Part shown: piece after piece, positions 50,881 through 60,041 of the stretch
Layout of the letters: every line of letters begins with the position of its first letter
Position numbering within the stretch: the stretch's first letter is position 1
Source of the DNA: Szabonella sp046295215
Lineage (GTDB): Bacteria > Pseudomonadota > Alphaproteobacteria > Rhodobacterales > Rhodobacteraceae
Reading direction: 5' to 3'
DNA: 64,000 nucleotides
NCBI GenBank assembly: GCA_046295215.1
Contig: JBKBNP010000008.1
Span: 1-64,000, forward strand
The notes under the pieces: generated by a model
Told to the model about the DNA's origin: nothing
What the model saw: only the letters and a program-made list of their open reading frames with translations
Database searches by the model: none
Program-made: the position numbers and the translations under genes

Positions 50881-51222
50881 CTATTCCTTTTCCATCGTGC
50901 ATTGCAAGGGATGCTGGTGGCGGCGTGCGAAATCCATCACCTGCGCAACCTTGGTTTCGGCCACTTCGAAAGAAAAGACACCGACCACGGCGACCCCCTT
51001 CTTGTGGACGGTCAGCATGATTTCGAACGCCTGCGCATGGTTGAGCCCGAAGAACCGTTCCAGCACATGCACGACAAATTCCATCGGCGTGTAGTCGTCA
51101 TTCAGCAGCAGAACCTTGTAGAGTGGCGGGCGCTGCGTTTTCGACTTGGGCTTGGTCAGCAGCGAGGCATCGCCATCGTTTCCGATCGGCTTTTCCGACA
51201 GGGTGAATGGCAAATGGGTCAC
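50881..51222 (-). CDS. clpS: ATP-dependent Clp protease adaptor ClpS
   Basis: 113 residues. After a flexible N-terminal 30 residues comes the ClpS fold: YKVLLLNDDYTPMEFVVHVLERFFGLNHAQAFEIMLTVH split across 35-75, the substrate pocket residues (N and D of LNDDYTPM, and H of TVHKKG), and GVFSFEVAETK. Delivers N-end-rule substrates to ClpAP. clpA is not in the window. Confidence 0.94.
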   Translation of the reverse strand: MTHLPFTLSEKPIGNDGDASLLTKPKSKTQRPPLYKVLLLNDDYTPMEFVVHVLERFFGLNHAQAFEIMLTVHKKGVAVVGVFSFEVAETKVAQVMDFARRHQHPLQCTMEKE

Positions 51223-51417
51223 GGGTGCAGGGCTCCGTCAGGCAGGGATTCGCGGGTGAGGCTCAGGGGCGCAATATAATCCATTTTGCCTCTGCGAAAA
51301 GGGGCTGGCTGCAAGCCGGGTGGCAGGACCAGTGGCAGGGCCGGGGACCGGGCTTGCGGATCGTCGCGGCTCGCTGCACTGTCCGGCCCGGGAATTTGCC
51401 GCAGGCGAAGGTATCAG

Positions 51418-52122
51418 ATGGGCGATGACATTCGAATGGTCGGCTTCGACGCCGATGACACGCTGTGGCAGAACGAGGCATTCTTTCAACTGACTCAGGC
51501 CCGTTTCACCGCCCTTCTGGCCGATCACGCCGATCCCGACCATCTGGCTGAACGGTTGCTGGAGGCAGAGCGCCGAAATCTGGGCCATTACGGGTTCGGG
51601 GTGAAGGGGTTTGTTCTGTCGATGATCGAAACCGCCATCGAGGTGACCGGGGGCCGCGTGCCCACCTCTGCCATTGCGGAAATCATGGAGGCCGGGCGCG
51701 ACATGCTGCGCCATCCCATCGACCTTTTGCCCCATGCGCGCGAGGCGGTGGAGGCGGCGGCGGCCCATTACCATGTCCTGCTCATCACCAAGGGCGACCT
51801 GCTGGATCAGGAACGCAAACTGGCGCAATCGGGGCTTGGCGACCTCTTTCACGGGGTGGAGATCGTGTCGGACAAGTCGCCCGAGGTTTACCGCCGCGTC
51901 TTTCAGCGCCATGGCGGGCAGGCGGAACGGGCGCTGATGGTGGGCAATTCGCTGAAATCCGACGTGCTGCCGGTGATTGCCGCAGGCGGTTGGGGGGTGC
52001 ATGTGCCGCACGGCCTGACCTGGGCGCTGGAACGGGCGGACGCGCCCGAAGGCCATCCCCGGTTCCGCACCCTGCCCGACCTCGGCGCGCTGGCGCGGTT
52101 GCTGGCCGCGCTTCAAGGCTAG
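51418..52122 (+). CDS. HAD-superfamily hydrolase
   Basis: 234 residues. Motif I FDADDTLWQ near the N-terminus with nucleophile and acid Asp, motif II Thr in VLLITKGD, motif III Lys in VSDKS, motif IV VGNSLKSD. An alpha-helical cap lies between I and II (about 20-105). This arrangement is that of the YjjG/REG-2-like HADs; substrate unknown. The start at 51418 is an ATG following a long non-coding-like extension. Confidence 0.88.
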   Translation: MGDDIRMVGFDADDTLWQNEAFFQLTQARFTALLADHADPDHLAERLLEAERRNLGHYGFGVKGFVLSMIETAIEVTGGRVPTSAIAEIMEAGRDMLRHPIDLLPHAREAVEAAAAHYHVLLITKGDLLDQERKLAQSGLGDLFHGVEIVSDKSPEVYRRVFQRHGGQAERALMVGNSLKSDVLPVIAAGGWGVHVPHGLTWALERADAPEGHPRFRTLPDLGALARLLAALQG

Positions 52123-52340
52123 GGGCGTCCCTCCAAGGCAGAAGACAGCCTAGGGATAGCAGGCAAAGGGAAACCCGCCACCAGATGTGCCTTGCACAAT
52201 GGCAACATTCGGAACGCCCTGAAAGTCATTGAGATTTTGGGGTTTTCCGGAAGGCCATCGCGTGCTAGTCTTCGTTCAAGCAGACAAGACCCTACAAAAA
52301 AACAAGGGGTCATCCGAGGCAGGAACAAGGGACCAGCGAC

Positions 52341-54140
52341 GTGGCATCGCTTCAAGGGCTTTTCGCCCGCATCTGGATATTCATGGCAATTCTCGCGCTG
52401 ATGGCTGCGCTGTCGGTGAGATCGGCCGAATCGGCGCCCTATGCCGCCATCGTGGCCGATGCTCGCACAGGGGAGATCCTCTATCAGGAAAACGCCAATA
52501 CCCGGCTGCACCCGGCCTCTCTGACCAAGATGCTGACGCTCTATATCGCCTTCGACGCGGTGCAGCGCGGGGAGGCCTCGCTCGATACGATGGTGACCGT
52601 GTCGAAGAACGCGGCTGCACAACCGCCCTCGCGGCTGGGGCTGCGGGCCGGGCAGCGCATCGCGCTGCGCCATCTTATCCGGGCGGCGGCCCTGCGGTCC
52701 GGCAATGATGCGGCCTCGGCCATCGGCGATTTCCTGTCGGGGTCGGAGCCGGCCTTTGCCGAACGCATGAACCGCACGGCGCGCGCGCTCGGCATGAAGA
52801 ATTCGACCTTCAAGAATGCCAACGGGCTGACGGCACCGGGCCATCTGTCCACCGCTGCCGACATGAACCATCTCGGGCGGCGGTTGTTCTACGATTTTCC
52901 GCAATATTACAACATCTTCTCGCGTCGGACCGATGATGCGGGCGTGGCGCAGGTCAACAATACCAACAGCCGCTTCCTGGCCGCCTACAGGGGCGCGGAC
53001 GGGATCAAGACCGGTTACACCAATGCGGCGGGCTTCAACCTGACCGCCTCGGCGGAACGCGGCAACAAACGGATCATCGCCACGGTGTTCGGCGGCAAAT
53101 CCACTGCGCATCGCAATGCGAAAATGACCGAACTGATGGATATGGGCTTCCGTTCGGCCCCCGGCAACGCGCCGACGCGCAAGCCCGCCCCCGCCGACAT
53201 TCCTGCCGATATGGTGGTAGCGGCCGCCCCCGAAACCAGCGCCAGCGGCTCCAGGGCTGCGGGCAAGACGATCCGGCTCATCACCTCGGTCAAAAGCTCG
53301 ATCCGGCCGCGCGCACGTCCCGGCAGCCCCGCAGATCCGGCACAGGTCGAGGCGGCGGCGGAACTGGTAATGGCGATGCAGGACGGAATCGCCGGGGCGC
53401 TTGCCCTTGCGACCGATGCACCACGAGCCGGTGCCCCCCCGGCAGAAACCTCGGCACAGGCGCCTGCCACGGCCCCCCGCCCTGCCCCTGCGCCTGACCC
53501 GCTGCCTTTCGCGGTCGCCGCGGCCGAAACCATCGACAGCCCGACCGTCGCAGCCGCAGAGCCGGAACTTCCTTTCCAGCTGGTCGAGGCCGATCCGGCC
53601 CCGGTGCCGGAAACTGCGGGAGCGGATACCGCAAGCGAGGCAGCCGCACAGCAGATCGTTGCACTGTCGGGCCCGTCGCGCCGCCCGTCGCCCCGACCCG
53701 GAAACCTCGTCACCCGGACGGATGCAGCCCCCCCGGAACCGGTTGTGATGGCCGAGGCCGCACCCGCCACGCCCGCCGAGGCGCTGGAAGTGGTTGCCCT
53801 TGTGGCCCCGATCGCGCCCCCTGCCGCCGCGCCAGCCACCTCCGCCGCGATGCAGATTGCCCCGCCACCCGCGCCGGAAGTGGTGACCCGCATCTCGACC
53901 TCGGGCGGGCGTCATTGGGGCATCAACCTTGGCAGCTACCCGTCCCGGGCCGCCGCCGAACGCACGCTGATGCGCACGGCCCTGTCCGAAAGCACGACCC
54001 TGCGCGAAAGCCTACGCAAGGTGGTCGAGCGTCGGGGAGCCTATGAGGCGAATTTCATGGGCCTGTCGCGGGATCAGGCGGATCTTGCCTGCCGCAGGCT
54101 TCAGGCGCGCGCTGTCACCTGCTTCACGCTGGGGCCATAA
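52341..54140 (+). CDS. D-alanyl-D-alanine carboxypeptidase with C-terminal SPOR domain
   Basis: 599 residues. N-terminal signal (IWIFMAILALMAALS), then a peptidase S11 domain to about residue 275 with SLTK (SxxK, Ser nucleophile), SGN (SxN) and the KTG triad in GIKTGYTNAAGFN. A long Pro/Ala-rich linker of about 240 residues follows. The last 70 residues are a SPOR-like domain (HWGINLGSYPSRAAAERTL, ending CRRLQARAVTCFTL) for binding denuded peptidoglycan at septa. Start is GTG at 52341 with AAGGGACCAGC upstream; an ATG at 52383 is an alternative. Trims the pentapeptide stems of peptidoglycan. Confidence 0.92.
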   Translation: MASLQGLFARIWIFMAILALMAALSVRSAESAPYAAIVADARTGEILYQENANTRLHPASLTKMLTLYIAFDAVQRGEASLDTMVTVSKNAAAQPPSRLGLRAGQRIALRHLIRAAALRSGNDAASAIGDFLSGSEPAFAERMNRTARALGMKNSTFKNANGLTAPGHLSTAADMNHLGRRLFYDFPQYYNIFSRRTDDAGVAQVNNTNSRFLAAYRGADGIKTGYTNAAGFNLTASAERGNKRIIATVFGGKSTAHRNAKMTELMDMGFRSAPGNAPTRKPAPADIPADMVVAAAPETSASGSRAAGKTIRLITSVKSSIRPRARPGSPADPAQVEAAAELVMAMQDGIAGALALATDAPRAGAPPAETSAQAPATAPRPAPAPDPLPFAVAAAETIDSPTVAAAEPELPFQLVEADPAPVPETAGADTASEAAAQQIVALSGPSRRPSPRPGNLVTRTDAAPPEPVVMAEAAPATPAEALEVVALVAPIAPPAAAPATSAAMQIAPPPAPEVVTRISTSGGRHWGINLGSYPSRAAAERTLMRTALSESTTLRESLRKVVERRGAYEANFMGLSRDQADLACRRLQARAVTCFTLGP

Positions 54141-54170
54141 GCGGGCCGCCAGTGAGGCGTCCGGCGCAGG

Positions 54171-54743
54171 TCAGGCCCGCCCCCCCGCCGATGACAGGGC
54201 AGACGGGTCAATCCCGAGATGGCGCAAGGCTGCGGCCCATTTCCCGCCATCCTCGGCCGCAAAGATCAGGTCATCCGCCGCTTCGCCGGTCAGCCAGTCG
54301 TTGCGGGCCAGTTCCTGTTCCAGTTGCCCCGGCCCCCATCCGGCATAGCCGAGCGCCAGCAGTGCCGAGCGCGGCCCCTCCCCCCGGCCCAGTGCGGTCA
54401 GCACGTCCTGCGTCGCCGTCATGGCATAGCTGCCCGCAATGTCCATCGTGGCCCCGTCCGCGCGGTAATCGAGGCTGTGCAGCACGAAGCCCCGCCCCCG
54501 TTCCACCGGCCCGCCGAAATGCACGCGGATCGCAGGCGTATCGGGCCGAAGCGCGATGCCCAACTGTTCCAGCAATCCCGCAAAGCTCAACTCCGGCGTG
54601 GGCTTGTTGACGATCAGACCCATGGCACCATCCGGCGAATGGGCACAGATCAGGATGACCGAGGATTCGAACCTCGGGTCGTCCATGCCCGGCATCGCAA
54701 TCAACAGCTTGCCGCCCAGATCCCAGTCCTGACGTTTCTTCAT
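54171..54743 (-). CDS. AlgH/YqgE (UPF0301) family protein
   Basis: 190 residues. Family motifs: LGGKLLIAMPGMDDPRFESSVILICAHSPDGAMGLIVN, FGGPVERGRGFVLHS and the GYAGWGPGQLEQELARNDWL segment. AlgH was named from alginate regulation in Pseudomonas but the biochemical role is unresolved. ATG at 54743. Divergent from the DsbD-domain gene. Confidence 0.93.
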   Translation of the reverse strand: MKKRQDWDLGGKLLIAMPGMDDPRFESSVILICAHSPDGAMGLIVNKPTPELSFAGLLEQLGIALRPDTPAIRVHFGGPVERGRGFVLHSLDYRADGATMDIAGSYAMTATQDVLTALGRGEGPRSALLALGYAGWGPGQLEQELARNDWLTGEAADDLIFAAEDGGKWAAALRHLGIDPSALSSAGGRA

Positions 54744-54878
54744 GCGCCCACCATGCGCCGATGCGCCCGGCGGCTCAAGCCGTTCGCAGCGGCGCAAGCG
54801 CCACAGACGCGCGGATGGCGGCCCTCTCGCTGCAATGTGATTGTCATTACAGCCCTGCCGGGCCTATCACCTTTCGCC

Positions 54879-55700
54879 ATGACGCAGACTCCGAACCCGC
54901 CGCTTGCACTCTTCACCATTCTGGCCACGCTGCTGCTGGCGGCCCTGCCATTGCGCGCAGAGCCGCCGGGATTTGAAGGTGCGATCCGGCCCGGCTGGGT
55001 GATGGAGAACGGCAACCGCATGGCGGCACTGCATCTGCGGCTCAATCCGGGCTGGAAAACCTATTGGCGCGCGCCCGGTGACAATGGCATCCCGCCCTCC
55101 TTCGACTGGACCGGGTCGCGCAATCTGGGGGCGGTGCGGTTCCACTGGCCCCGGCCCGAAGTGTCGGATGGCGCGGCGGGGCGGACGATCGGCTACAGCC
55201 GGGAGCTCATCCTGCCGATGGAGGTGCAGCCGTCTCGCCGTGGCGAGCCGATGCACCTTCAGGGCGAGGTGGAACTGGGCGTCTGCAAGGACATCTGCAT
55301 CCCGGCGAGTTTCCGGTTCAGTGTCACCCTCCCCGGCCCCGGCCAGAAGGACGAGTCCATCAACCGCGCGCTGCGCCAGCGCCCCTCCACCCCGCGCGAG
55401 GCGGGGATGCGCCGGATCGGCTGTTCGCTATCCCCCACTGCCGAAGGGCTGCGGATGGAGGTTCTGATCGACATGCCCTCCACCGGCGGACCGGAAACCG
55501 TGGTGGTCGAACCCGGCGGCAATGGCATCTGGGTTTCAGAGGCCGCCGTCCGGCGCGAGGGCAAGACCCTATGGGCCAGCGTGGATCTGATCCCGACCGC
55601 TGGCCGCGCGATTGCGCTGGACCGCGAGAGCATCATCGTCACAGTTCTGGGGCGCAACCGCGCAGTGGAAATCAAGGGCTGCCCTGCACCCCGGTCCTGA
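54879..55700 (+). CDS. Exported protein with DsbD-type N-terminal domain
   Basis: 273 residues. A signal peptide (LALFTILATLLLAALPLRA) then an immunoglobulin-like fold with LRLNPGWKTYWRAPGDNGIPPSFDW, RSRELILPMEV-like strands (YSRELILPMEV) and the cysteine pair ELGVCKDICIPASF, which resembles the redox pair of the DsbD alpha domain. A second beta domain follows to the end. The transmembrane and thioredoxin parts of DsbD are absent, so it probably works with a separate membrane partner or as a periplasmic redox protein. Confidence 0.85.
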   Translation: MTQTPNPPLALFTILATLLLAALPLRAEPPGFEGAIRPGWVMENGNRMAALHLRLNPGWKTYWRAPGDNGIPPSFDWTGSRNLGAVRFHWPRPEVSDGAAGRTIGYSRELILPMEVQPSRRGEPMHLQGEVELGVCKDICIPASFRFSVTLPGPGQKDESINRALRQRPSTPREAGMRRIGCSLSPTAEGLRMEVLIDMPSTGGPETVVVEPGGNGIWVSEAAVRREGKTLWASVDLIPTAGRAIALDRESIIVTVLGRNRAVEIKGCPAPRS

Positions 55701-55802
55701 CCGCGCGATTTCCGGTCCGGGCCAACTATGGGCGCGTCATCCCCGGACGGCCCGTCCCGGCCCATCCCGCAAAGGGTGGCCGGGTGCCGGACCGCCGCCT
55801 CG

Positions 55803-56384
55803 TCAGTTGCCGAACTTCTCCAGCCCGGCAAAGTCGATGGCTTCCAGCACCTTCATCATGTCGGCCACCTCGCCGCCCTGCGCCTGAACCAGAACCCGGT
55901 TGCCGACCAGACCGGAGAGTGAATCGTTCTGGTTGAGGAACCGCTGCCGGCCGATCCGTTCCACCTTGCCGCCCATCTGCGCCATCATCGTCGCATTGCC
56001 CAGCATCGCCCCCATGGAAGCCACCATCGGGTTGTCGGCGGTCAGCGTCAGGGTAAAGCTGTTGCCCGCCCCTTCATAGCGCGCTTCCGCACCGGTGCCG
56101 CCGCCCATCATCATCAGGCCCGCGTTCATGTCGGTATTGACACTGCGCGTCCAGCCATCCGGCGCGTCGGGAAGGAAGGCCGAAAGGCTGTCAGCCTTCA
56201 TGGCCTGCAATTGCTGCTGCGCATAGGCAAGCTCTTCCATTGCATATTGGATGTCCCCGGCCTGATAGGCTTCAAGCGCGCTCTGGATCGTGTCGGCGAC
56301 CTGATCGGCACGGGCCACGGGCGCGGAAAGGATCAGAGCGGAGGACAACAGAATGGCGAGGCCGGGGCGCAATGTGAGGGTCAT
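55803..56384 (-). CDS. Exported protein of unknown function
   Basis: 193 residues with a signal peptide (LAILLSSALILSAPVARA). The mature part begins with a helical DQVADTIQSALEAYQAGDIQYAMEELAYAQQQL, then FLPDAPDGWTRSVNT and a Met/Gly-rich NAGLMMMGGGTGAEARYEG. A final LVQAQGGEVADMMKVLEAIDF. It ends near 55803. The domain is unnamed to me. Confidence 0.82.
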   Translation of the reverse strand: MTLTLRPGLAILLSSALILSAPVARADQVADTIQSALEAYQAGDIQYAMEELAYAQQQLQAMKADSLSAFLPDAPDGWTRSVNTDMNAGLMMMGGGTGAEARYEGAGNSFTLTLTADNPMVASMGAMLGNATMMAQMGGKVERIGRQRFLNQNDSLSGLVGNRVLVQAQGGEVADMMKVLEAIDFAGLEKFGN

Positions 56385-56468
56385 GGGATTCTCCTGATAA
56401 ATTGATTTCAGAAGAGTTTAGGGGCGACCTCGGCCTGCGGCAAGGGTCTGGCGCGGCTTGGGGGCGGA

Positions 56469-56798
56469 TCAGGAAGCGGCGTGCATCCGTTCGATATAGG
56501 CGCGCATTTCCTCGGCCTCGTGGCGGGCATCGCGCAGACCCTCCATGGCGGCACGCAATTCCGCCTCGGTCTGCGAGATCTGGTTGGTCAGTTCCGCCTC
56601 GCGCTGTTCGAGATAGAGGATCGCCTGATCACGCATCTCCTCGGCCTCGTGCAGCGACTGCGCCAGAGTGTCGAGTTCGGCGACATCGCCCCCCGCGACC
56701 CGGGTGAACCGGTGCAGAATCCAATGGGTGAACCAGCCCAGCATGAAGGCCACGAAAAGGATGATCGTCGTCGCGATGATGAATTCGGTGCGGTTCAT
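56469..56798 (-). CDS. Membrane-anchored coiled-coil protein
   Basis: 109 residues: one transmembrane helix near the N-terminus (FIIATTIILFVAFMLGWFTHWI), then a long helix predicted as coiled coil (SLHEAEEMRDQAILYLEQREAEL, then ISQTEAELRAAMEGLRDARHEAEEM). ATG at 56798. Function unknown; possibly a small scaffold at the cell envelope next to the OmpA-family gene. Confidence 0.78.
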   Translation of the reverse strand: MNRTEFIIATTIILFVAFMLGWFTHWILHRFTRVAGGDVAELDTLAQSLHEAEEMRDQAILYLEQREAELTNQISQTEAELRAAMEGLRDARHEAEEMRAYIERMHAAS

Positions 56799-56869
56799 GG
56801 CGCGCTTTCTACAACGCGGCAGGAGAAGGAGCAAGCAAGGCCAGGGGCGCGGATCTGCGGCGTATCGGA

Positions 56870-58984
56870 TCAGGGGCGCCGGGGTGGACGCGGGTATGTT
56901 TCCTCAACGGCTTCGAATACAAGGCTTTCCTCCGCCATGCCCGCAGCCGCCGGAATGGTGATGGATCGCACCGCGCCGTTGACCGGGTCGGGAGCATTGG
57001 CAGCGGCGATGGTCAGCGTGGTTCCGTCCGCATCCGCGCCCTCTGCCTCTGCCTCTGCCTCTGCCTCTGACGCCGTCGCTGCGGCCCCTTCGCTGGCCGC
57101 ATTGCCCGCCCCGGCCTGCCGAGCGGCGACAGCGGCTTCTGCCTCGGCAACGGGTGAGGGCGCGGGGACAGGCGCGGGTTCGCGCAACAGGGTAAACTCG
57201 ATGCGGCGGTTGGCCTCGCGGCCTTCCTCGGTTGCATTGTTCGCAATCGGGCGATCCTCGCCATAGCCTCTGGCGACAAAGGCCTGAACCGGCAGGCGCC
57301 GCCCCTGGAGCGCCGAAAGCACCGCCTCGGCACGCGCCTGGCTCAGCGCCCGGTTGCCCGCCTCGCTGCCCTGGCTGTCGGTATGGCCGGAGATTTCCAT
57401 TTCCAGTTGCGGGCAATCGGTCAGCACCTCGGCCAGCGCGTCAACCACCTGCCGGGCCACGCCGTCCACTTCGGCGGAACCGGGGGCGAAGGTGATCTTC
57501 TGCTGGGCCAGCACCGCGTTCAGGTTCGCCACACATTCCTGCGGGGTCGGCAGGGCGGCCAGCGGGTCAAACGCCTCGTCATAGCTGACACCGACGCGGA
57601 AGGTCGCCCCCTGCCCCAGCCGCTCCGACAGGATGCGCGAGATGCGGTCGCGCGCATCGACATTTCCGGTCACGCCCGACAGTTCCACCAGATCGGCCCG
57701 CACCAGAAGCTTGCCGTGATGCAGCAGCGCCAGCGACTCGAGCCCGGCCAGCACGCGCCCGGGCCAGCCTTCGGGCAGATCAACGTCCAGCCGCGTCGCG
57801 GTATAGACCCGGTCCGCGCCGAATCGTGCCCGCGCGAAGCTGTCCACCGCATTGCGCAGCAGTTCATCCGTCAGCCGCCCGCGCAGTTCCACCATGCCCT
57901 TGTCGTCAAGCTCTGCGGTGAATTCGGCTGGACCCTGCAACGAGGGGTCGCGTTTTGGCGGCAGCGTCGCCTGAAGCGAAAAGACCCCGGGCAGTTTCGT
58001 CTGCAATTCGCCCACCGTCCGGTCGAACAGCGCCTGGGGTGTTTCCGACGTGGCCAGAAGCGAGACATCGGCATCCGAAAAGGTGATCGTTCCGCCCCCC
58101 AATGCCGCGACCGCCGCGATGCCCGCCTCGGCCGCCGCCGCCCAGCGCGGGCTGGGAACGCCCAGACCCACAGTGCATTGCAGCTTGCCCTCGGCGCCCG
58201 CCGCACGGCCTGCGGTCAGGATGCGGGTGCGCGCGGCATCGGTATCGGCGGAACAGGCATCGAACCGCGCCCCCGCCTCGTCCACCACGAAGCGCAGCGT
58301 GAAGGGTGTCAGCACCGGACGCGGGGCCGAAATGTCCATTTCCAGCCGGATGCCGGGCGGGGTGCGGCGCGCAAGATCGGTCTCCAGCCGCCGCTTTTCC
58401 TCGGAGCTGGCCGAAATCGCGGTGATCGCCACGCGGTCCTCGGCCACGGAAATCTTGGACCTCGGCAACATCGCGACCGCCCGCAGCCCGAAATCCACCG
58501 CCGCCTCCCACGCATCGGGGGCAGGGTAATCGGCGGATTCGAGCATGTCCGACACCGGCAGACCGGACACAAGGCCCGCAACACGGGCCGAGAGCGTGTC
58601 ATCCTTGCCATCGCCCGGCACAAGCCCGATCAGCGAGATGCCGTCATCGTTGCGCAGGATCTCTACCGAAAAGCGCGGCGCCTCGATCCCGCGCATCGCG
58701 GTCACATCGAGATCGTCGCGGATGCGGCTGGCCTGCACGACCGATCCCACCAGATTGATCGCGCGAAACCGGGCGGCCTCATTGGGGGCGGTTCCCGTCA
58801 ATTGCACCTGCAAACCATCCGAGTCGACCGAAACCCAGGTGATCCCTTCCCCCAGCAGCTTGGAGCGGACCGCCGCCGCCGAGCGATTCTCGATCGCCGA
58901 GGCGGCCCAGGTCGCGCCCAGCATCGCGAGGATGGAGGCGACAAGCACGGCCCCGATGGCAAGGATGGTGTTTCTCAATTGCAT
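56870..58984 (-). CDS. OmpA-family protein with long N-terminal periplasmic region
   Basis: 704 residues. One N-terminal transmembrane segment (ILAIGAVLVASILAMLGATWA), a large region of BON-like repeats (VSVDSDGLQVQLTGTAPNEAARFRAI, FTAELDDKGMVELRGRLTDELL), then an OmpA_C peptidoglycan-binding domain at about 480-605: FAPGSAEVDG, ISGHTDSQGSEAGNRALSQARAEAV, VARGYGEDRPIANN, and RRIEFTLL. A low-complexity Ala/Glu tail follows. Likely anchors the inner membrane to the cell wall. Start ATG at 58984. Confidence 0.88.
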   Translation of the reverse strand: MQLRNTILAIGAVLVASILAMLGATWAASAIENRSAAAVRSKLLGEGITWVSVDSDGLQVQLTGTAPNEAARFRAINLVGSVVQASRIRDDLDVTAMRGIEAPRFSVEILRNDDGISLIGLVPGDGKDDTLSARVAGLVSGLPVSDMLESADYPAPDAWEAAVDFGLRAVAMLPRSKISVAEDRVAITAISASSEEKRRLETDLARRTPPGIRLEMDISAPRPVLTPFTLRFVVDEAGARFDACSADTDAARTRILTAGRAAGAEGKLQCTVGLGVPSPRWAAAAEAGIAAVAALGGGTITFSDADVSLLATSETPQALFDRTVGELQTKLPGVFSLQATLPPKRDPSLQGPAEFTAELDDKGMVELRGRLTDELLRNAVDSFARARFGADRVYTATRLDVDLPEGWPGRVLAGLESLALLHHGKLLVRADLVELSGVTGNVDARDRISRILSERLGQGATFRVGVSYDEAFDPLAALPTPQECVANLNAVLAQQKITFAPGSAEVDGVARQVVDALAEVLTDCPQLEMEISGHTDSQGSEAGNRALSQARAEAVLSALQGRRLPVQAFVARGYGEDRPIANNATEEGREANRRIEFTLLREPAPVPAPSPVAEAEAAVAARQAGAGNAASEGAAATASEAEAEAEAEGADADGTTLTIAAANAPDPVNGAVRSITIPAAAGMAEESLVFEAVEETYPRPPRRP
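57041..57068. repeat. Hexanucleotide tandem repeat within the OmpA-family gene
   Basis: CTCTGC repeated four full times plus a partial copy, coding on the minus strand for alternating Glu and Ala in the C-terminal tail. A repeat unit of six keeps the frame when copy number changes. Confidence 0.85.
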
Positions 58985-59046
58985 CGGTCGAACTTTTTAT
59001 GACTTCCGGCTGACCGATCAATAGGCCCTTGGGGGGTCGGGATCAA

Positions 59047-60030
59047 TCAGACCAGCGCCGCGCAGGCAAGAAACAGCGCAGGCAGCAGCCCGGCATCGCG
59101 ATTGGCCCGGAAAAGCCGCAGGCAACGGTCCGGGTCCGTGGTGTCAAGCTGCCCCAGTTGCCAGGCCATGTGCCAGCCAAAGGCCCAGACCCCCGCCAGC
59201 GCCAGCAGCAGTTTCGGCAGCGAGGCCCCCGACGGCACCAGCGCCAGCAGCACCGCCGCCGACATCAACAGAACGGAGGCCACCAGAAAGCCCCGCATCC
59301 AGGGCAGGCTGCCCGCATCCCCGAACAGCCGCGCGGTGGATTTCACTCCGATCAGCGCGTCATCCTCCTTGTCCTGATGCGCATAGATCGTGTCGTAGAA
59401 CAGCGTCCAGGCTATGCCCGACAGCCAAAGCACGATCACCGCCACCGCAAGCCTGCCCGAATGGGCGGTCCAGGCCACCAGCGCGCCCCAGTTGAACGCA
59501 AGCCCCAGAAAGATCTGCGGCCACCAGGTGAACCGCTTGGCAAAGGGATAGACCGCCACAAGCGCCAGCGATGCGATGCCCAGCCCGATGGTCGCGCGGT
59601 TGTAGGTAAAGAGGATCAGCGCCGCGACCAGCGCCTGCACCACCATCCAGACCGCCGCCTGCCGGGGCGTGACCTGCCCCGAGGGGATCGGTCGGCTCTT
59701 GGTGCGCGCCACGGCGGCGTCGAAATCGCGGTCGGTGATGTCATTCCAGGTGCAGCCCGCCCCCCGCATCAGGAAGGCCCCGATGACGCAGCCCCCCGCG
59801 ATCCACAGATCCCACAGCCGGTATCCCGCAGGGTCGGCGGCGGCGGCCAGCGCCAGCCCCCAGAAGCATGGGATCAGCAAGAGCCATGTGCCGATGGGCC
59901 GGTCGGCCCGGCTCAGCCGCAGATAGGGGCGTGTCGCGGCGGGCGCGAGCCTGTCCACCCAGTTTCCGCGCGGGGCATCGGCAACCTGTCCGGCAGGGGC
60001 GGGCTCTGGCGTTCCGGCGGGGTCGGTCAT
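59047..60030 (-). CDS. ubiA: 4-hydroxybenzoate polyprenyltransferase
   Basis: 327 residues, about eight helices. The two Asp-rich motifs of the UbiA family are NDITDRDFDAAVARTKSRP and DTIYAHQDKEDD. It adds the polyprenyl tail to 4-hydroxybenzoate in ubiquinone synthesis, in the inner membrane. The ATG at 60030 is chosen because an in-frame ATG eight codons upstream would overlap the divergent rsmE gene. Normal length. Confidence 0.95.
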   Translation of the reverse strand: MTDPAGTPEPAPAGQVADAPRGNWVDRLAPAATRPYLRLSRADRPIGTWLLLIPCFWGLALAAAADPAGYRLWDLWIAGGCVIGAFLMRGAGCTWNDITDRDFDAAVARTKSRPIPSGQVTPRQAAVWMVVQALVAALILFTYNRATIGLGIASLALVAVYPFAKRFTWWPQIFLGLAFNWGALVAWTAHSGRLAVAVIVLWLSGIAWTLFYDTIYAHQDKEDDALIGVKSTARLFGDAGSLPWMRGFLVASVLLMSAAVLLALVPSGASLPKLLLALAGVWAFGWHMAWQLGQLDTTDPDRCLRLFRANRDAGLLPALFLACAALV

Positions 60031-60041
60031 AGATTGCGCCC

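Noticed and set aside
57041..57068. Short tandem repeat considered as a CRISPR-like array
   Set aside because: Units are six bases with no spacers and lie in frame in a coding region. No CRISPR array or cas gene was seen anywhere in the window.
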